From NCBI GenBank assembly GCA_021732415.1, contig JAKFVC010000197.1:1-32713 (forward strand): DNA of 32,713 nt. The letters are read 5' to 3'. Within the stretch, counting starts at the first letter, position 1, and every line of letters begins with the position of its first letter. Shown here in pieces: positions 32,713 through 32,713 of this stretch. The translations under genes were made by a program, and so were the position numbers. The stretch is from Planctomycetaceae bacterium (lineage in GTDB: Bacteria; Planctomycetota; Planctomycetia; Planctomycetales; Planctomycetaceae). The notes below the pieces were generated by a model, which did not search any database, was not told the origin of the DNA, and saw only the letters and a list, made by a program, of their open reading frames with translations.

Positions 32713-32713
32713 G

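Overview
The window looks like a chromosomal segment of a planctomycete (Planctomycetota, probably Planctomycetales). The basis is a DUF1501 Tat protein next to a DUF1549/DUF1553 cytochrome-like protein and a PSCyt1-WD40 protein, large multi-span ABC permeases in tandem, and intergenic spaces filled with inverted repeats. Base composition is moderately GC-rich. No rRNA, tRNA or CRISPR array was seen. The genus cannot be told from the sequence alone.

Layout. 49-8959 (+): a tight five-gene unit with a GATase-like membrane protein, an ABC ATPase and three paralogous two-half permeases, read as one export system. 9026-10015 (-): a short FAD/NAD(P) oxidoreductase. 10489-11772 (+): a GlmU-like nucleotidyltransferase/acyltransferase. 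12117-13328 (+): a Tat-exported protein of unknown function. 13455-14969 (+): an exported beta-rich protein. 15348-16364 (+): a membrane-anchored archaemetzincin-type metalloprotease. 16563-17069 (-): QueD/6-pyruvoyl-tetrahydropterin synthase family. 17540-18223 (+): a YiiX-like permuted papain-fold protein. 18839-20014 (+): an M24 peptidase. 20077-20946 (+): RmlD-type reductase. 21230-22357 (-): citrate synthase. 22609-22830 (-): SlyX. 22977-25057 (-): an OmpR-type response regulator and its histidine kinase, overlapping by ATGA. 25577-32494 (+): DUF1501, DUF1549/1553 and PSCyt1-WD40 genes. 32593-32712 (-): the last 39 codons of a probable transposase.

Genes working together. The first five genes are one transcriptional unit by spacing (2, 34 and 12 bases, then a 23-base overlap). 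The kinase and regulator form a two-component pair with no obvious target inside the window other than the divergent DUF1501 gene, 519 bases away across a large palindrome. The last three plus-strand genes form the kind of exported Tat/cytochrome-like set found in many copies in planctomycete genomes; their substrate is unknown.

Most intergenic spaces longer than about 60 bases carry inverted repeats, often nested, falling into several recurring families. They sit mainly between convergent genes or around isolated genes. I found no clear phage, toxin-antitoxin or defence system. The features most worth a second look are the triple-permease exporter, the bacterial archaemetzincin, a paired palindromic site upstream of citrate synthase, and the nested palindrome families.
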